Shown piece after piece: positions 43,610 to 52,689 of a stretch of 64,000 nt of DNA (positions within the stretch are counted from its first letter, which is position 1; every line of letters begins with the position of its first letter). The notes beneath the pieces are model-generated. The model was not told where the DNA came from. It made no database searches and was given only the letters and a program-made list of their open reading frames with translations. Position numbers and translations under genes: made by a program. The stretch is taken from positions 123,877 through 187,876 of the forward strand of contig JAFWZV010000011.1 in assembly GCA_017517305.1 (NCBI GenBank), read 5' to 3'. Source of the DNA: Lachnospiraceae bacterium (lineage in GTDB: Bacteria; Bacillota; Clostridia; Lachnospirales; Lachnospiraceae).

Positions 43610-44992
43610 ATGGTACATCAGTATAAGAATAATGGCTATAACATCGTTCTTGATGTGTGTAGTGGCTCTGTGCACGTGGTAGATGATTTAGTCTACGATA
43701 TGGTGGAAATGTATGAGAGCAAAACTAAGGACGAGATAGCGGTAGAGATAAAAAATAAATATAAAGATTTGTATTCCAATGAAGACATCTTGGATGCATA
43801 CTCAGACATAGAAGAGTTGAAAGCAGCAGGTCAGCTTTTTACTGAGGATGTATATAAGGATGTGGTGATTGATTTTAAGAAGAGAAAGACAGTAGTTAAG
43901 GCACTTTGTCTACATATTGCTCATGATTGTAATTTGGCTTGTCAGTATTGCTTTGCTGACGAGGGCTCATATAACGGTCATCCAAGAGAGCTTATGAGCT
44001 ATGAGGTAGGCAAGAAGGCCCTAGACTTTTTGATAGAAAACTCTGGCAATAGAGTTAACCTAGAGGTAGACTTCTTCGGCGGTGAGCCACTTATGAATTT
44101 TGATGTGGTCAAAAAGCTTGTGGAATACGGTAGAAGCAGGGAGAAGGAAGCTGGTAAGAATTTCAGATTTACTTTAACTACCAACGGAGTATTATTAAAT
44201 GATGAGATTATTGATTTCTGTAATAAGGAAATCTCAAATGTTGTCTTAAGCTTAGATGGCAGAAAGGAAATTCACGATCTTATGCGACCTACTAGAAATG
44301 GCAAGGGAAGCTATGATGTGATTATCGACAAGTTTAAGAACTTCGTGGAAAAACGAGGGGATAAGAGCTACTATGTAAGAGGTACATTTACTAGAAATAA
44401 TTTGGACTTTACAGAGGATTTCAAGCATATGGTAGACCTAGGCTTTAAGGAGATATCTATAGAACCTGTTGTATCTCCTGATGATTGCCCTTATGCTATT
44501 AGAGAAGAGGATGTTGAAGCTATATGCAAGGAATACGACAAGCTGGCACTTGATATTATAGAGCGACATAAGGCTGGTAAGCCTATAACATTTTTCCATT
44601 ATATGCTTGACTTAAATGGTGGTCCATGTGTATATAAGAGATTATCCGGCTGTGGCTCTGGAACAGAGTACTTGGCTGTAACACCACAGGGTGAGCTTTA
44701 TCCTTGTCATCAGTTTGTTGGTATAGACGGATTCAAGCTGGGTGACGTGTATAATGGAATTGAGAAGACAGAGCTTGTTGAAGAGTTTAAGCTTTGTAAT
44801 GTATACGCTAAGGATAAGTGTAAGGACTGCTTTGCAAGATTTTATTGTAGTGGAGGATGTGCTGCCAATGCATATCAATTCCATGGAAGTATATTAGATG
44901 CTTACGACATAGGCTGTAAGCTACAACAGAAACGAGTAGAATGTGCAATTATGATAAAGGCGGCTTTGGCTGACCTAGAAGAAGGAGAATAA
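43610..44992 (+). CDS. Thioether cross-link-forming SCIFF peptide maturase (radical SAM/SPASM)
   Basis: The 460-residue radical SAM enzyme has an N-terminal peptide-recognition domain (about 1-95; YNIVLDVCSGSVHVVDD), the CxxxCxxC cluster motif at Cys 107, 111 and 114 (HDCNLACQYCFADEG), and a SPASM region with auxiliary clusters (SGCGSGTEYLAVTPQGELYPCHQF, then CKDCFARFYCSGGCAANA). This matches the CteB/TIGR03974 family. It acts on the peptide encoded 91 bases upstream. AAGGGAG precedes the ATG. secDF follows after three bases. Confidence 0.96.
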   Translation: MVHQYKNNGYNIVLDVCSGSVHVVDDLVYDMVEMYESKTKDEIAVEIKNKYKDLYSNEDILDAYSDIEELKAAGQLFTEDVYKDVVIDFKKRKTVVKALCLHIAHDCNLACQYCFADEGSYNGHPRELMSYEVGKKALDFLIENSGNRVNLEVDFFGGEPLMNFDVVKKLVEYGRSREKEAGKNFRFTLTTNGVLLNDEIIDFCNKEISNVVLSLDGRKEIHDLMRPTRNGKGSYDVIIDKFKNFVEKRGDKSYYVRGTFTRNNLDFTEDFKHMVDLGFKEISIEPVVSPDDCPYAIREEDVEAICKEYDKLALDIIERHKAGKPITFFHYMLDLNGGPCVYKRLSGCGSGTEYLAVTPQGELYPCHQFVGIDGFKLGDVYNGIEKTELVEEFKLCNVYAKDKCKDCFARFYCSGGCAANAYQFHGSILDAYDIGCKLQQKRVECAIMIKAALADLEEGE

Positions 44993-44995
44993 ATC

Positions 44996-47191
44996 ATGAG
45001 AAAAGCAAAGATTAAATCTGTATTTGCCCTACTTATATTCCTGGCTTTAGTAGCTGGTGGTATATATATGGCTATGTACGGAGTAGGCGACAATGGATTA
45101 GGAAAAGCAAGTGATATTCCACTTGGACTTGATCTTCAGGGTGGACTTTCTGTTACCTATGAGATAACAAATGAAGCTCCAACTCAGGAAGAAATTAATG
45201 CAACTATAGACAAGCTTCAGAGAAGAGTTGACGGATATAGCTCTGAGGGAGAGGTATATCAGGAAGGTGAAGATAGAATCACTGTTGAGATACCTGTTGA
45301 CACAGAGAAATATGATGCTCATGCAATTCTTGATGATTTGGGACAGCCAGGACAGCTTCTCTTCTTAGATGGGGAAAACTACAACCTTTGGGTAGAGGGA
45401 CAGGCCTTTGTGGCTGCTGTAGATGGTGCAGATGTTAAGAATGCGGATGTAATGGTTGACAACTCTGGCATGCAGCAGGAGTATGTTGTAGGTGTTACAT
45501 TTACTGATACAGGAAGAACAAAGTTTGCAGAGGCAACAGCTGCAAATGTTGGAAAACCAATTTACATTATATACGATGGAGCAGTTGTTAGTGCTCCAAC
45601 AGTTTCTTCTGTTATTGACGGTGGAGAGTGTACTATATCAGGTGGTAATTGGTCTCTAGAGGATGCACAGCAGCTTGCTAATACTATAAAGATTGGTGCT
45701 CTTCCTCTTGAGCTTAAGCAGCTTCAGTATAATATTGTAGGAGCTAAGCTTGGTAAGGAGGCAGTTTCTACAAGCCTTAAGGCAGGTGCAGTTGGATTTG
45801 TTATTGTATGTCTTATTATGATAGTGGTTTATCTTGTACCAGGATTTTTGGCGGCTCTTGCCCTTGTGGCATATGTTATTCTTATGCTTCTCATCTTAAG
45901 CATAAGAGGTATAACACTTACTCTTCCAGGTATAGCAGGTATCTTGCTTTCAGTGGGTATGGCAGTTGATGCTAACGTTATTATCTTTACTAGAATTAGG
46001 GAAGAGATTGCAGCAGGAGAAAATGTAAGAAATGCAGTTAAAGCAGGTTTCTCAAAGGCTCTTACAGCAATCCTTGATGGTAATATTACAACCTTAATAG
46101 CAACCTTTGTGCTTATGGCTCTTGGAACAGGTAGTATTAAGGGTTTTGCAGTAACACTTATGGTAGGTATCATTCTTTCTATGTTTACTGCTTTGGTTAT
46201 AACAAGAATGCTTCTTAATATAGCTGTTAATCTTGGAATTAAGAACAAAAAGTTCTATGGTGTAGCGAAGAAGCCTAAGATAAGAAATTATGTTAAGAAT
46301 TCAAAGATTTGTTTCGTGATTTCAGCAGTAATTATAATTGTTGGACTTGTATTCTTGCCTATAAATAAATCTAAGAATGGACAGATTCTTAATTTTGCTT
46401 TGGAATTCACAGGTGGTACTTCAACTACAGTAGAATTTACTGAGTCATATGATTTACACAGAGCAGAGACAGAGGTAGCTCCTGTTATAGCTGAGGCAAT
46501 AGATGTTCAGGTAGGTACTATCCAGATTCAGGTTGTAGAGGGAACTAATCAGGTTATCTTCAAGACAGCAGAGCTTAGTGATACTCAGGCCGTAGCATTA
46601 GAAACAGCAGTGGCAGAGAAGTTTGGTGCGACTGTTACAAACTCAAATGGTATAAGCTCTACAATAAGTGGGGAAATGAGAAGTGACGCAATTGTAGCAA
46701 TTATCATTTCATCTATACTGATGTTGATTTATATTGCAATTAGGTTCTCTGATGCAAGATTTGGTGTCAGTGCAGTTTTGGCACTTATTCATGATGTAAT
46801 GGTTGTATTTATGTTCTACTCGGTAGCACAGCTTTCTGTAGGTAATACATTTATTGCATGTATGCTTACTATAGTAGGTTACTCTATCAATGCGACAATT
46901 ATTATATTCGATAGAATTAGAGAGAATATGAAGCTGATGGATATTGCTAAGGATGGTTACGAGCATATAGTTAACACAAGTATTGCTCAGACCTTCTCAA
47001 GATCAATATATACATCACTTACAACCTTTGTAACAGTACTTGTACTTTACATTATGGGAGTTGCCTCACTTAAGGAGTTTACATTTACCCTTATGGTAGG
47101 TATTGTATGTGGTGCATATTCATCAATTTGTATAACAGGACCACTTTGGCTTACTCTTAAGAAGAAATTCAAGAAGAAGGAAGCGGCATAA
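44996..47191 (+). CDS. secDF: Protein translocase SecDF fusion
   Basis: The 731-residue membrane protein joins SecD and SecF with 12 predicted helices. The SecD half has LGLDLQGGLSVTYEI, a reduced P1 domain, and GMAVDANVIIFTRIREE, which keeps the proton-relay Asp. The SecF half has FALEFTGGTSTTVEF and GYSINATIIIFDRIREN. In most SecF proteins the last motif is GYSxND(T/S); here the Asp is Ala (residue 633). SecDF uses the proton or sodium gradient to pull exported proteins through SecYEG. AGGAGA precedes the ATG. Confidence 0.95.
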   Translation: MRKAKIKSVFALLIFLALVAGGIYMAMYGVGDNGLGKASDIPLGLDLQGGLSVTYEITNEAPTQEEINATIDKLQRRVDGYSSEGEVYQEGEDRITVEIPVDTEKYDAHAILDDLGQPGQLLFLDGENYNLWVEGQAFVAAVDGADVKNADVMVDNSGMQQEYVVGVTFTDTGRTKFAEATAANVGKPIYIIYDGAVVSAPTVSSVIDGGECTISGGNWSLEDAQQLANTIKIGALPLELKQLQYNIVGAKLGKEAVSTSLKAGAVGFVIVCLIMIVVYLVPGFLAALALVAYVILMLLILSIRGITLTLPGIAGILLSVGMAVDANVIIFTRIREEIAAGENVRNAVKAGFSKALTAILDGNITTLIATFVLMALGTGSIKGFAVTLMVGIILSMFTALVITRMLLNIAVNLGIKNKKFYGVAKKPKIRNYVKNSKICFVISAVIIIVGLVFLPINKSKNGQILNFALEFTGGTSTTVEFTESYDLHRAETEVAPVIAEAIDVQVGTIQIQVVEGTNQVIFKTAELSDTQAVALETAVAEKFGATVTNSNGISSTISGEMRSDAIVAIIISSILMLIYIAIRFSDARFGVSAVLALIHDVMVVFMFYSVAQLSVGNTFIACMLTIVGYSINATIIIFDRIRENMKLMDIAKDGYEHIVNTSIAQTFSRSIYTSLTTFVTVLVLYIMGVASLKEFTFTLMVGIVCGAYSSICITGPLWLTLKKKFKKKEAA

Positions 47192-47215
47192 TAATAGATT
47201 AATATGGTGCATTAG

Positions 47216-47247
47216 TAGCGGCAGCTCTTTAATTAGAGCTACCGCTA
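47216..47247 (+). terminator. Stem-loop between secDF and recJ
   Basis: TAGCGGCAGCTCT pairs with AGAGCTACCGCTA (one mismatch) around a six-base loop. The following T-run is poor, so read-through into recJ is plausible. Confidence 0.5.
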
Positions 47248-47284
47248 TAGTGCTTTATTTGACTTAGTAGAAATGAGGACACTT

Positions 47285-49051
47285 ATGGAAGCTATTTGGC
47301 GAATACATGGCAAGAGAGCAGATTTTGATGCTATAGGAAGAGAATTTAATATAAATCCAGTGGTTGCCAGAGTAATGGTGAATAGGGATGTGGCAACTAG
47401 GGAGGAAATAGACAGATACCTTAACTGTGATTTAAGTATCCAATATGATCCTGCTCTTATGAAGGACATGGATAAGGCTTGCAGGATAATGTGGGATAAG
47501 ATATCCCAAGGGAAGTCTATCCGAATTATTTCCGATTATGATGTGGATGGGGTTATGTCTAACTACGTCTTGCTGGAAGGACTAAAGGAGCTAGGGGCAG
47601 ATGTGTCCTATGAAATTCCTGATAGAATGACGGATGGATATGGAATCAATGAGAGAATAATTCGAGACGCCCATAAGGACGGTATAGATACCCTAATTAC
47701 CTGTGACAATGGTATAGGAGCATTTGATGCTGTGAATTTGGCTAGAGAGTTAGGGATGACAGTGATAGTAACTGATCACCATGAGCCTCCTGTGGCTGTG
47801 GATGAACAGGGAAATAGTGTTAAAACCTTTGCCGAGGCGGATGCAGTTATTGATCCTAAGAGACCAGATTGTCAGTATCCCTTTAAAGAAATATGTGGAG
47901 CTATGGTGGCCTATAAATTTATACGACATATGTTTAAATTGGCTGGTAGACCTTGGGTAGAGGATTGGCTGGTGGAGATGGTAGGAATAGCCACAGTATG
48001 TGATGTTATGCCCTTAAAGGATGAGAATAGAGCCTTTGTAAAGCGTGCTCTAACTCTAGTGAAAAATACTGAGAATAAGAGTATTGCGGCATTACTTAAG
48101 GTGCATGATTTGATGGGGAAGAGAATAACAACTAGTACCTTTGGTTTTATTATAGGTCCATGCATCAATGCTTCCGGAAGATTGGATAGTGCAAAGAGGG
48201 GATTGGAGCTTCTCCTATCTCAGGATGAAAAAACTGCCATTACAATGGCAGGTGAGCTTAAGGAAATTAATATTTCCCGTAAGGATATGACTGAAAAGGG
48301 AAAGCAACAGGCTATGGAGCTTGTGGAAAGCCGATATATGGAAGACACAGTTTTGGTGGTATATATGCCAGAGCTTCATGAGAGCTTAGCAGGAATTGTG
48401 GCAGGAAGACTTAAGGAGAAATATTATAAGCCAACTCTTGTATTTACTCGCTCTGAGAAGGGATTTCTAAAGGGTTCAGGCAGGTCTATAGAGCCTTATG
48501 ATATGCACGCCAAATTAAGCGAGCATAAAGAGCTGTTCCTTAAGATGGGAGGTCACCCTATGGCTGCCGGTTTTAGTATAGAAGAGAGTAATCTGGATAT
48601 ACTTAGAGATAGACTTAATGCCACTCATGGACTTAAGGAGGAACAGCTAATTCCTAAGGTGATGGTGGATGTGGCAGTGCCATTTTCCTATCTTAACAAG
48701 GATTTTGTTAGGGATTTAGACAAGCTGGAGCCTTATGGAACAGGTAATCCAAAACCAGTTTTTGGACAGGCAAATCTTAAGATAAAAAGAGTAAGGTTTA
48801 TAGGCAATGATAATCAATATATAAAAATATGGTTTATGGATAGTGAAGGACATACCATAGAAGCCATGGATTTTGATGCAAATTCTTTTATAGAAAACAT
48901 AAAAATGTGGTTTAGTGACGAAGAATGTGATAAAATGATACAAGGTGTGCCGAATAATGTGATGGTTGATATAACCTATTACCCAGAGCTTAATGAATAT
49001 AAGGGTATGACTACAATTCAGCTTATGCCTACTAGGTACAAGAAGGCCTAG
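47285..49051 (+). CDS. recJ: Single-stranded-DNA-specific exonuclease RecJ
   Basis: The 588-residue 5'-3' exonuclease of the DHH family carries ISDYDVDGVMSNYVLLEGL, CDNGIGAFDAVNLARELGMTVIVTDHHEPP with the DHH motif, the AVIDPKRPDCQYPFKEICGAMVAYK region and DHHA1 motif GGHPMAAGFSI. A C-terminal OB-like domain begins near 430. It is slightly longer than the catalytic core alone. The ATG at 47285 follows TGAGGA; the ATG at 47273 lies before that site. Confidence 0.93.
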   Translation: MEAIWRIHGKRADFDAIGREFNINPVVARVMVNRDVATREEIDRYLNCDLSIQYDPALMKDMDKACRIMWDKISQGKSIRIISDYDVDGVMSNYVLLEGLKELGADVSYEIPDRMTDGYGINERIIRDAHKDGIDTLITCDNGIGAFDAVNLARELGMTVIVTDHHEPPVAVDEQGNSVKTFAEADAVIDPKRPDCQYPFKEICGAMVAYKFIRHMFKLAGRPWVEDWLVEMVGIATVCDVMPLKDENRAFVKRALTLVKNTENKSIAALLKVHDLMGKRITTSTFGFIIGPCINASGRLDSAKRGLELLLSQDEKTAITMAGELKEINISRKDMTEKGKQQAMELVESRYMEDTVLVVYMPELHESLAGIVAGRLKEKYYKPTLVFTRSEKGFLKGSGRSIEPYDMHAKLSEHKELFLKMGGHPMAAGFSIEESNLDILRDRLNATHGLKEEQLIPKVMVDVAVPFSYLNKDFVRDLDKLEPYGTGNPKPVFGQANLKIKRVRFIGNDNQYIKIWFMDSEGHTIEAMDFDANSFIENIKMWFSDEECDKMIQGVPNNVMVDITYYPELNEYKGMTTIQLMPTRYKKA

Positions 49052-49080
49052 TCAAGAATAATAATAAGGAGTGCACGATT

Positions 49081-49605
49081 ATGAAGAAGGTAGAAGACTA
49101 TATGACAAGTATTCCCAACTTTCCTAAGGAGGGTATAATATTTAGAGATGTAACCAGCGTTCTTGAGAGTGCTGAAGGACTGCAGCTTGCTATTGATGAG
49201 CTTAATAAGCTTTTAGAGGGCGTAGAGTATGATTATATAGCGGGTGCAGAGTCAAGAGGCTTTATATTTGGTGCACCACTTGCATATATGAATAATAAGG
49301 GCTTTATTCCTGTTCGTAAGAAGGGAAAGCTTCCTAGAGAGACTGTGGAGATGAGTTATGATTTGGAGTATGGCTCAGCTACTATAGAGATACATAAGGA
49401 TTCAATTAAGCCAGGGGATAAGGTGGTTTTAGTTGATGACCTCATTGCAACAGGAGGTACCATTCAGGCTGCAGCTAAGCTTGTTGAGCAGCTTGGTGGA
49501 GAGGTAGTTAAGATGATTTTCTTAATTGAGCTTGTTGACCTTAAGGGTAGAGAAGTATTGGAGGATTATGATGTTGAATCAGTAATTCAGTATGAGGGAG
49601 AGTAA
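49081..49605 (+). CDS. apt: Adenine phosphoribosyltransferase
   Basis: The 174-residue purine salvage enzyme converts adenine and PRPP to AMP. Marks are IPNFPKEGIIFRDVT near the N-terminus, AGAESRGFIFGAPLAY, the flexible RKKGKLPRETV loop, and the PRPP-binding motif VVLVDDLIATGGT near residue 122. The length is normal. The order recJ-apt-relA is conserved in Clostridia and other Firmicutes. AAGGAG precedes the ATG. Confidence 0.96.
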   Translation: MKKVEDYMTSIPNFPKEGIIFRDVTSVLESAEGLQLAIDELNKLLEGVEYDYIAGAESRGFIFGAPLAYMNNKGFIPVRKKGKLPRETVEMSYDLEYGSATIEIHKDSIKPGDKVVLVDDLIATGGTIQAAAKLVEQLGGEVVKMIFLIELVDLKGREVLEDYDVESVIQYEGE

Positions 49606-49708
49606 AACAGTGATTTGCTGTTAGAAATAATTATTTGTATAGATAATGCAATAATTTATCTTATAAAGGGGATTATATTTGTAAGAAAATGTAAGGGAAG
49701 TGATTAGG

Positions 49709-51976
49709 ATGTCAGAAGAAAAGTACATAGCGCCAGATCCAATTAAAAAGCAGCTTTCAAAGCCTGAGGATTTTACTCCTCCTGAGGTTTTATTTCAGCA
49801 GCTTATAGATACTATTAGAAAGTATCATCCTTCCTCTGACATTTCTCAGATTGTGAAGGCATACAGAATAGCAGATGATGCTCATAAGAATCAGAAGAGA
49901 AAATCTGGAGAGCCTTATATTATTCATCCTTTATGTGTTGCTCTTATACTTGCAGAGCTTGAGCTTGATAAGGAGACAATTATTGCAGGTATTCTTCATG
50001 ATGTGGTGGAGGATACAGTTATGACTAAGGAGGAGATTGCCAAGGAATTTTCTGAGGAAATTGCCCTCTTGGTTGATGGTGTTACAAAGCTTACCAGACT
50101 TGATTTATCTCAGGATAAGATTGAGATTCAGGCAGAGAATCTTCGTAAGATGTTCCTTGCTATGGCCAAGGATATTAGAGTTATACTTATTAAGCTGGCA
50201 GATAGATTGCATAATCTAAGAACTATGCAGTATCAGTCTCCTGTTAAGCAGATAGAAAAGTCCAGGGAGACTATGGATATATATGCACCTCTTGCGCATA
50301 GACTTGGTATATCCAAGATTAAGATAGAGTTAGATGATTTGTCTATGAGATATCTGTATCCGGATGTGTACACAGACCTTACGGCAGAGATAAAGAGTAG
50401 ACTTATGGCTAGCGAGGACTTTATCGCCCAGATGGTGGCTGAGGTTAAGGATTGCATGAAGGAGGCTGGTATCAAGGCAGAGATAGACGGAAGAGTTAAG
50501 CATCTGTTCAGTATCTACAAGAAGATGAAAACTCAGGATAAAACTCTTGACCAGATATATGATATTCATGCTATACGTATAAAGGTTGATAATGTACGAG
50601 ATTGCTATGCAGCTCTTGGTTCTATTCATGAAAAGTATAAGCCAATTCCAGGAAGATTTAAGGACTACATTGCTATGCCTAAGGCAAATATGTATCAGTC
50701 CCTTCATACTACACTTATAGGTCCTGGAGGAAGACCATTTGAGATACAAATTCGTACCTTTGAGATGCATAAAACTGCAGAGTATGGTATCGCAGCCCAC
50801 TGGAAATATAAGGAGGGCGGAGATAATAAGGCAAACAGTGAGGAACAAAAGCTTAGCTGGCTTCGTCAGATACTTGAATGGCAGACAGATACAACTGATA
50901 ACAAGGAATTTATGAGCTTTGTAAAGACTGATTTGGATTTATTTGCAGATCAGGTATATTGCTTTACGCCAGCAGGAGACGTTAAGACACTTCCAGCAGG
51001 CTCAACACCTATAGATTTTGCATACGCTATTCACACTGCTGTTGGTAATAAGCTTATTGGCGCCAGAGTAAATGGTAAGCAGGTGCCTATAGAGACAGTG
51101 CTTAAGAATGGTGATAGAATCGAGATTATTACTTCTCAGAATGCCAAGGGTCCAAGTCGTGACTGGCTTTCTATAGTTAAGAGTACTCAGGCTAAGACCA
51201 AGATTAACCAGTGGTTTAGACAGGAGAACAAGGACGATAATATTCAGCGTGGTAAGGAAGCTATAGCAAATTACTGTAAGAGTAAGTCTATTGTTTTATC
51301 AGATATACTTAAGCCGGAATTTAGAGAAAAGGTGCTTAAGAAGTACAATTTTGCCAACTGGGATGCCCTTGTATCTGCTATAGGCTATGGTGGAATTAAA
51401 GAGGGACAGGTAGTCAACCGTCTTCTTGAGGAATATAGGCAGGATGAGGCAAATAAGGTAACTGAGGAGCAGATTGTAGATAAGATTAATACTCCGGGAA
51501 GAGATAGTAACAGCAGTAAGGATGGTATCGTGGTTAAGGGAATTCATGATATTTCAGTAAGATTTTCTAAGTGCTGTGCCCCAGTTCCAGGAGATGAGAT
51601 AGTTGGTTATGTAACCAGAGGTCGTGGTGTATCAATTCATAGAACAGATTGCGTTAATGTAATTAATATGAGCGACTTTGACAGAGCAAGACTAATAGAG
51701 GCAGATTGGGCTCCAGGCTTAGTTCAGGCCACAAGCCTTTACACTGCAGAGATTAACGTTTATGCCTACGATAGTCAGGGCTTAATATTTAAGCTGACTA
51801 AGCTGTTTAACGAGGAGAATATTAATCTTACTGGACTTAATGTTAGACTTAATAAGCAGGGTAAGGCAACTCTATCCGTTAAGTTCCAGATACGCTCTAA
51901 GGAGCAGCTTAATAAGGTAATAGATAAGATTAGAAATATTGAGGGAATTATAGATATTGAGAGAACCTCAGGCTAA
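49709..51976 (+). CDS. relA: Bifunctional (p)ppGpp synthetase/hydrolase RelA/SpoT (Rel)
   Basis: The 755-residue stringent-response enzyme has an HD hydrolase domain (YIIHPLCVALILAEL, GILHDVVEDT, ADRLHNLRTM), a synthetase domain (YDIHAIRI, PGRFKDYIAMPKANMYQSLHTTL), TGS (YCFTPAGDVKTLPAGSTPIDFAYAIHTAVG region), a zinc-finger-like CCAPVPGDEIVGYVTRGRGVSIHR segment and an ACT domain. All catalytic residues I can check are present, so it should both make and degrade (p)ppGpp. The ATG at 49709 is eight bases after GGGAAG; a GTG at 49700 is possible. Confidence 0.96.
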   Translation: MSEEKYIAPDPIKKQLSKPEDFTPPEVLFQQLIDTIRKYHPSSDISQIVKAYRIADDAHKNQKRKSGEPYIIHPLCVALILAELELDKETIIAGILHDVVEDTVMTKEEIAKEFSEEIALLVDGVTKLTRLDLSQDKIEIQAENLRKMFLAMAKDIRVILIKLADRLHNLRTMQYQSPVKQIEKSRETMDIYAPLAHRLGISKIKIELDDLSMRYLYPDVYTDLTAEIKSRLMASEDFIAQMVAEVKDCMKEAGIKAEIDGRVKHLFSIYKKMKTQDKTLDQIYDIHAIRIKVDNVRDCYAALGSIHEKYKPIPGRFKDYIAMPKANMYQSLHTTLIGPGGRPFEIQIRTFEMHKTAEYGIAAHWKYKEGGDNKANSEEQKLSWLRQILEWQTDTTDNKEFMSFVKTDLDLFADQVYCFTPAGDVKTLPAGSTPIDFAYAIHTAVGNKLIGARVNGKQVPIETVLKNGDRIEIITSQNAKGPSRDWLSIVKSTQAKTKINQWFRQENKDDNIQRGKEAIANYCKSKSIVLSDILKPEFREKVLKKYNFANWDALVSAIGYGGIKEGQVVNRLLEEYRQDEANKVTEEQIVDKINTPGRDSNSSKDGIVVKGIHDISVRFSKCCAPVPGDEIVGYVTRGRGVSIHRTDCVNVINMSDFDRARLIEADWAPGLVQATSLYTAEINVYAYDSQGLIFKLTKLFNEENINLTGLNVRLNKQGKATLSVKFQIRSKEQLNKVIDKIRNIEGIIDIERTSG

Positions 51977-52007
51977 GTGGCCATTGCGTTTATTTGAAAG
52001 GAGTTAC

Positions 52008-52646
52008 ATGTCGAAATTAGTTACTATAACAAATATATTAGGTTCCCTTGGAACCAATTGCTATACAATTGTTAACCAGGATACCAGGGAAGCAGCAGTG
52101 GTTGACCCTGCAGCGAGAGCTGACTATCTTGTAAAGATGTATGAGGAGCAGAATATAAAGCTTAAGCACATTTTACTTACTCATGGTCATGTGGACCATA
52201 TCGGTGGAGTAGAGGGCTTAAAGAAAGCATTACCTGAGGTTAAGGTTTATGCCTCAAGTGAAGAGGCAGATGTGCTTAAGAGGCCAGAGCTTAATCTTTC
52301 TATGATGTTTGGTAGCTCTATGTCTCTAGAGGCAGATGAGTTAATAGATGGAGAGCCAGAGCTTGAGATTCTTGGAACTAAAGTTAAATGTATTCATGTT
52401 CCGGGACACACTAAGGGTGGCATGTGCTACTACTTCCCAGAGGAAAAGCTTCTCTTCTCAGGAGATACACTTTTTAACTACAGCATAGGAAGAAGTGATT
52501 TCCCTACAGGTGATGAGAGAGCACTTATGACTAATATAAGTGAAAAGCTTCTCACACTTCCAGAGGATGTTGTGGTATATCCGGGACACAATGACAGAAC
52601 AACTATTAAGAAGGAAAAGATGGGTAATCCTTATTTTGCTTATTAA
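52008..52646 (+). CDS. MBL-fold hydrolase (glyoxalase II-like)
   Basis: The 212-residue metallo-beta-lactamase-fold enzyme has LLTHGHVDHIGGVEGLKKA with the HxHxDH metal motif, HVPGHTKGGMCYYF, FSGDTLFNYSIGRSDF with the bridging Asp, and YPGHNDRTTI. It is in the YcbL/hydroxyacylglutathione hydrolase-like group, which hydrolyses thioesters, but the natural substrate in Clostridia is unclear. The ATG at 52008 follows AAAGGAG. It is regularly found between relA and hemZ in related genomes. Confidence 0.9.
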   Translation: MSKLVTITNILGSLGTNCYTIVNQDTREAAVVDPAARADYLVKMYEEQNIKLKHILLTHGHVDHIGGVEGLKKALPEVKVYASSEEADVLKRPELNLSMMFGSSMSLEADELIDGEPELEILGTKVKCIHVPGHTKGGMCYYFPEEKLLFSGDTLFNYSIGRSDFPTGDERALMTNISEKLLTLPEDVVVYPGHNDRTTIKKEKMGNPYFAY

Positions 52647-52689
52647 TAGCAGAATTATTCAATCATAAATAGGTTATTGGAATTAGATA

